NCBI GenBank assembly: GCA_030589055.1
Contig: JAUUWK010000045.1
Span: forward strand, 1 to 7,692
Source of the DNA: Candidatus Bathyarchaeota archaeon
GTDB lineage: Archaea; Thermoproteota; Bathyarchaeia; Bathyarchaeales; Bathycorpusculaceae
Direction of reading: 5' to 3'
Length of the DNA: 7,692 nucleotides
Shown: piece by piece, positions 6,043 to 7,692 of the stretch
Layout: every line of letters begins with the position of its first letter
Position numbering within the stretch: position 1 is the stretch's first letter
Notes under the pieces: model-generated
What the model was told of the DNA's origin: nothing
Seen by the model: the letters and a program-made list of their open reading frames with translations, nothing else
The model's database searches: none
Translations under genes and position numbers: made by a program

Positions 6043-6744
6043 GTGAAAAAGATCATGGGAATTAAGGCTATTTCGTTCGATGCAGATGGAACGCTCTGGG
6101 ATTTTGAAAAAGTTATGCGCCACTCGCTCCATCATGTGTTAGAAGAGCTAAAGAAAACTGATCCCGGTACGGCTGATGTGCTTGATGTTGAGAAAATGAT
6201 AAAAATCAGAAATAGAGTCGCTAACGAATCGAAAGGCAAAGTCACAGATCTTGAGAACATTCGTCTTGAAGCTTTTCGACAAACTCTCAAAGATGTTGGT
6301 AGATCCAATGATGCCTTGGCATCTCATCTTAATCAAGTATATTTGAAGCACCGTTTTGAGGACATCAGAATCTTCGATGATGTTCTCCCGGCACTCAAGG
6401 CATTACGAGTAAAATACAGGCTTGGAATACTCTCGAATGGCAATAGCTATCCAGAACGTTGTGGTTTGAAGGGTATGTTCCAGTTTATCATCTTTTCACA
6501 AGACTTTGGTGTCGAAAAACCTGACCCACGACTATTCCAGATCACATTAGAAAAAGCTGGATATTCAAAAAAACAATTGCTCCATGTGGGTGATTCCTTA
6601 CAGGATGATATCATGGGAGCCACCAATGCAGGAATCAAGTGTGTCTGGCTTAACCGAAAGCGGATAGAGAACACTTTTAATCTTGAAATAGATTACGAAA
6701 TATCGTCTCTGTTGGAGTTGCCTGAAATCCTTCCAGTAGGTTAA
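6043..6744 (+). CDS. HAD superfamily hydrolase, subfamily IA, probable sugar- or small-molecule phosphatase
   Basis: A 233-residue cytoplasmic phosphatase of the haloacid dehalogenase superfamily with all four motifs. Motif I is FDADGTLWD, with nucleophile Asp13 and acid/base Asp15; motif II is ILSNGN (Ser131); motif III is Lys159 in EKPDPRLF; motif IV is HVGDSLQDDIMGA (Asp184, Asp188/189) for Mg binding. The region 21-110 is a helical C1-type cap. This layout is typical of subfamily IA enzymes such as phosphoglycolate or glyceraldehyde-3-phosphate phosphatases; the substrate cannot be told from sequence. Start is GTG 6043, seven bases after GAGAG; ATG 6055, giving MGIKAISFDADG, is a fair alternative. 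It has its own promoter and diverges from the isomerase gene. It ends with TAA. Confidence 0.88.
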   Translation: MKKIMGIKAISFDADGTLWDFEKVMRHSLHHVLEELKKTDPGTADVLDVEKMIKIRNRVANESKGKVTDLENIRLEAFRQTLKDVGRSNDALASHLNQVYLKHRFEDIRIFDDVLPALKALRVKYRLGILSNGNSYPERCGLKGMFQFIIFSQDFGVEKPDPRLFQITLEKAGYSKKQLLHVGDSLQDDIMGATNAGIKCVWLNRKRIENTFNLEIDYEISSLLELPEILPVG

Positions 6745-6762
6745 GCAAAAAGTTCAACATAC

Positions 6763-6769
6763 CTTTAAG
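6763..6769 (+). promoter_or_regulatory. TATA-like element for the SPOUT methyltransferase gene
   Basis: CTTTAAG lies 19 bp after the HAD stop codon. A start of transcription about 25 bp downstream, near 6792, falls after GTG 6780 and before TTG 6819, which is one reason to prefer the TTG start. Confidence 0.4.
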
Positions 6770-6818
6770 CCTTTTATTCGTGAAAAATAATCTTCAATTA
6801 GCAAAGGCGGAAAATAAT

Positions 6819-7679
6819 TTGCAAAAAAAAAGAATTTCCATTGCGATACCTGCCTCAGTCGTTTCCGACGTTCCACACTTACGAGAGAAAACTTCAAAGG
6901 CTGGCCTAATCGGCAGGGCAGCTGCAATTTTCAGAGTTGACGAAATTATAGTCTACCCAGATAATCCACGCGTTAATCAGAGCACCAACATGAATTTGAT
7001 TGCAACGTTACTTGCCTACATGGACACGCCGCAATATTTGCGGAAAAGGCTTTTCAAGCTTAAACCCGAACTCCGGTATGCAGGTGTTCTTCCGCCACTG
7101 CGAACGCCGCATCACCCTCTAAACCGTAAAATGAAGAATCTGAAAGTTGGCGAACATCGTGAAGGCGTTGTCTTGTCTAAAAAGAAGGCTGGGTTGTTTG
7201 TAGACATAGGCGTTGAAAAACCAGCATTCATTCCGAAAGCAAAAGTGCCAATTGGTAGACGAGTTACTGTGAGGATTACCTGGATTGATAAGCGCGTTGA
7301 AGCTGAACTTGCAAGGCGTGACAAAATATCGGAGTATTGGGGCTACACAGTTACAACAGAGAGGTTTTCCTTCGGAAAAATTGTGGAAACTGGAGATTTC
7401 GACTTGACTGTTGCCGCTTCTAAACATGGTGTCCCACTTGTCAATGCTGCAGGAAAGATTGCTGAAAGATGGGAAAAAGCTAGTGCAATTCTCGTGGCTT
7501 TTGGGGCTCCAACGCAGGGACTTTTCGAAATAACTGAGCAGGAAGGGCTTGATCTGGAGGAAATTGTGGATTTCGTTATTAACACAGTCCCCATGCAAGG
7601 AACCGAAACCATCCGAACTGAAGAAGCACTTATCGCTTCCTTGGCTATTTTAAACATGCACTTTCTCTTTAAGGCTTAA
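6819..7679 (+). CDS. SPOUT-class RNA methyltransferase, MTH1/COG2106 family (putative RNA uridine N3-methyltransferase)
   Basis: Cytoplasmic SAM-dependent enzyme with a trefoil-knot SPOUT fold, predicted to methylate RNA, probably rRNA; the exact target in archaea is not settled to my knowledge. From TTG 6819 it has 286 residues. It opens with ISIAIPASVVSDVPHLREKT and AGLIGRAAAIFRVDEI, the first half of the fold. An OB-like insertion follows (about 105-165, GVVLSKKKAGLFVDIG). The C-terminal knot has ILVAFGAPTQGL (about 224-235) and INTVPMQGTETIRTEEA, the SAM site. The TTG has AGGCGG eight bases upstream and gives a normal N-terminus; GTG 6780 would add 13 poorly conserved residues. It ends with TAA, followed directly by ATG and a T5 run at the window edge. 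In many archaea the next gene is ribosomal protein L3. Confidence 0.9.
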   Translation: MQKKRISIAIPASVVSDVPHLREKTSKAGLIGRAAAIFRVDEIIVYPDNPRVNQSTNMNLIATLLAYMDTPQYLRKRLFKLKPELRYAGVLPPLRTPHHPLNRKMKNLKVGEHREGVVLSKKKAGLFVDIGVEKPAFIPKAKVPIGRRVTVRITWIDKRVEAELARRDKISEYWGYTVTTERFSFGKIVETGDFDLTVAASKHGVPLVNAAGKIAERWEKASAILVAFGAPTQGLFEITEQEGLDLEEIVDFVINTVPMQGTETIRTEEALIASLAILNMHFLFKA

Positions 7680-7692
7680 ATGTTTGTTTTTC

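Overview
The window looks like an ordinary chromosomal segment of an archaeon, probably of the Thermoproteota/TACK side and possibly Bathyarchaeia-like; the exact lineage is inference. The signs are an archaeal/eukaryal-type glycyl-tRNA synthetase, an archaeal bifunctional phosphoglucose/phosphomannose isomerase, an archaeal SPOUT RNA methyltransferase of the MTH1 type, archaeal TATA boxes about 35-75 bp before several genes, and oligo-T runs after genes in place of bacterial hairpin terminators. I see no tRNA, rRNA, CRISPR array, insertion sequence or phage gene.

Layout. 33-1796 (minus) is glycyl-tRNA synthetase. The 240-bp gap after it holds two divergent promoters. 2040-2474 (plus) is a small cysteine-rich DUF3795 protein. 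2510-3583 (plus) is a DUF917 / S-methylthiohydantoin-desulfurase-like gene whose frame is continuous but cut by one in-frame TAG at 3080-3082, giving an N-terminal and a C-terminal half. After a T8 run and a strong palindromic TATA box comes 3683-4762 (plus), inositol-3-phosphate synthase. It converges on, and overlaps by 26 bp, the minus-strand phosphoglucose/phosphomannose isomerase gene (4737-5879). A divergent promoter region (5880-6042) separates the isomerase from a HAD-family phosphatase (6043-6744, plus). The window ends with the SPOUT methyltransferase (about 6819-7679, plus), a gene that in many archaea stands just before the ribosomal L3/L4 operon.

How they fit together. The isomerase makes glucose-6-phosphate (or mannose-6-phosphate) from fructose-6-phosphate, and inositol-3-phosphate synthase consumes glucose-6-phosphate, so the convergent pair covers two consecutive steps toward inositol lipids. 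GlyRS and the SPOUT enzyme serve translation. DUF3795 and DUF917 may share a transcript, but their job here is unknown.

The best lead is the single amber codon inside the DUF917 gene. It falls within a conserved family motif, in frame on both sides. It could be a nonsense mutation, a sequencing error, or true read-through such as pyrrolysine. TAG also ends two genes here, so it is not wholly reassigned. Most genes start with TTG, GTG or apparently CTG rather than ATG. Otherwise I found no evidence of a new multi-gene system in this window.
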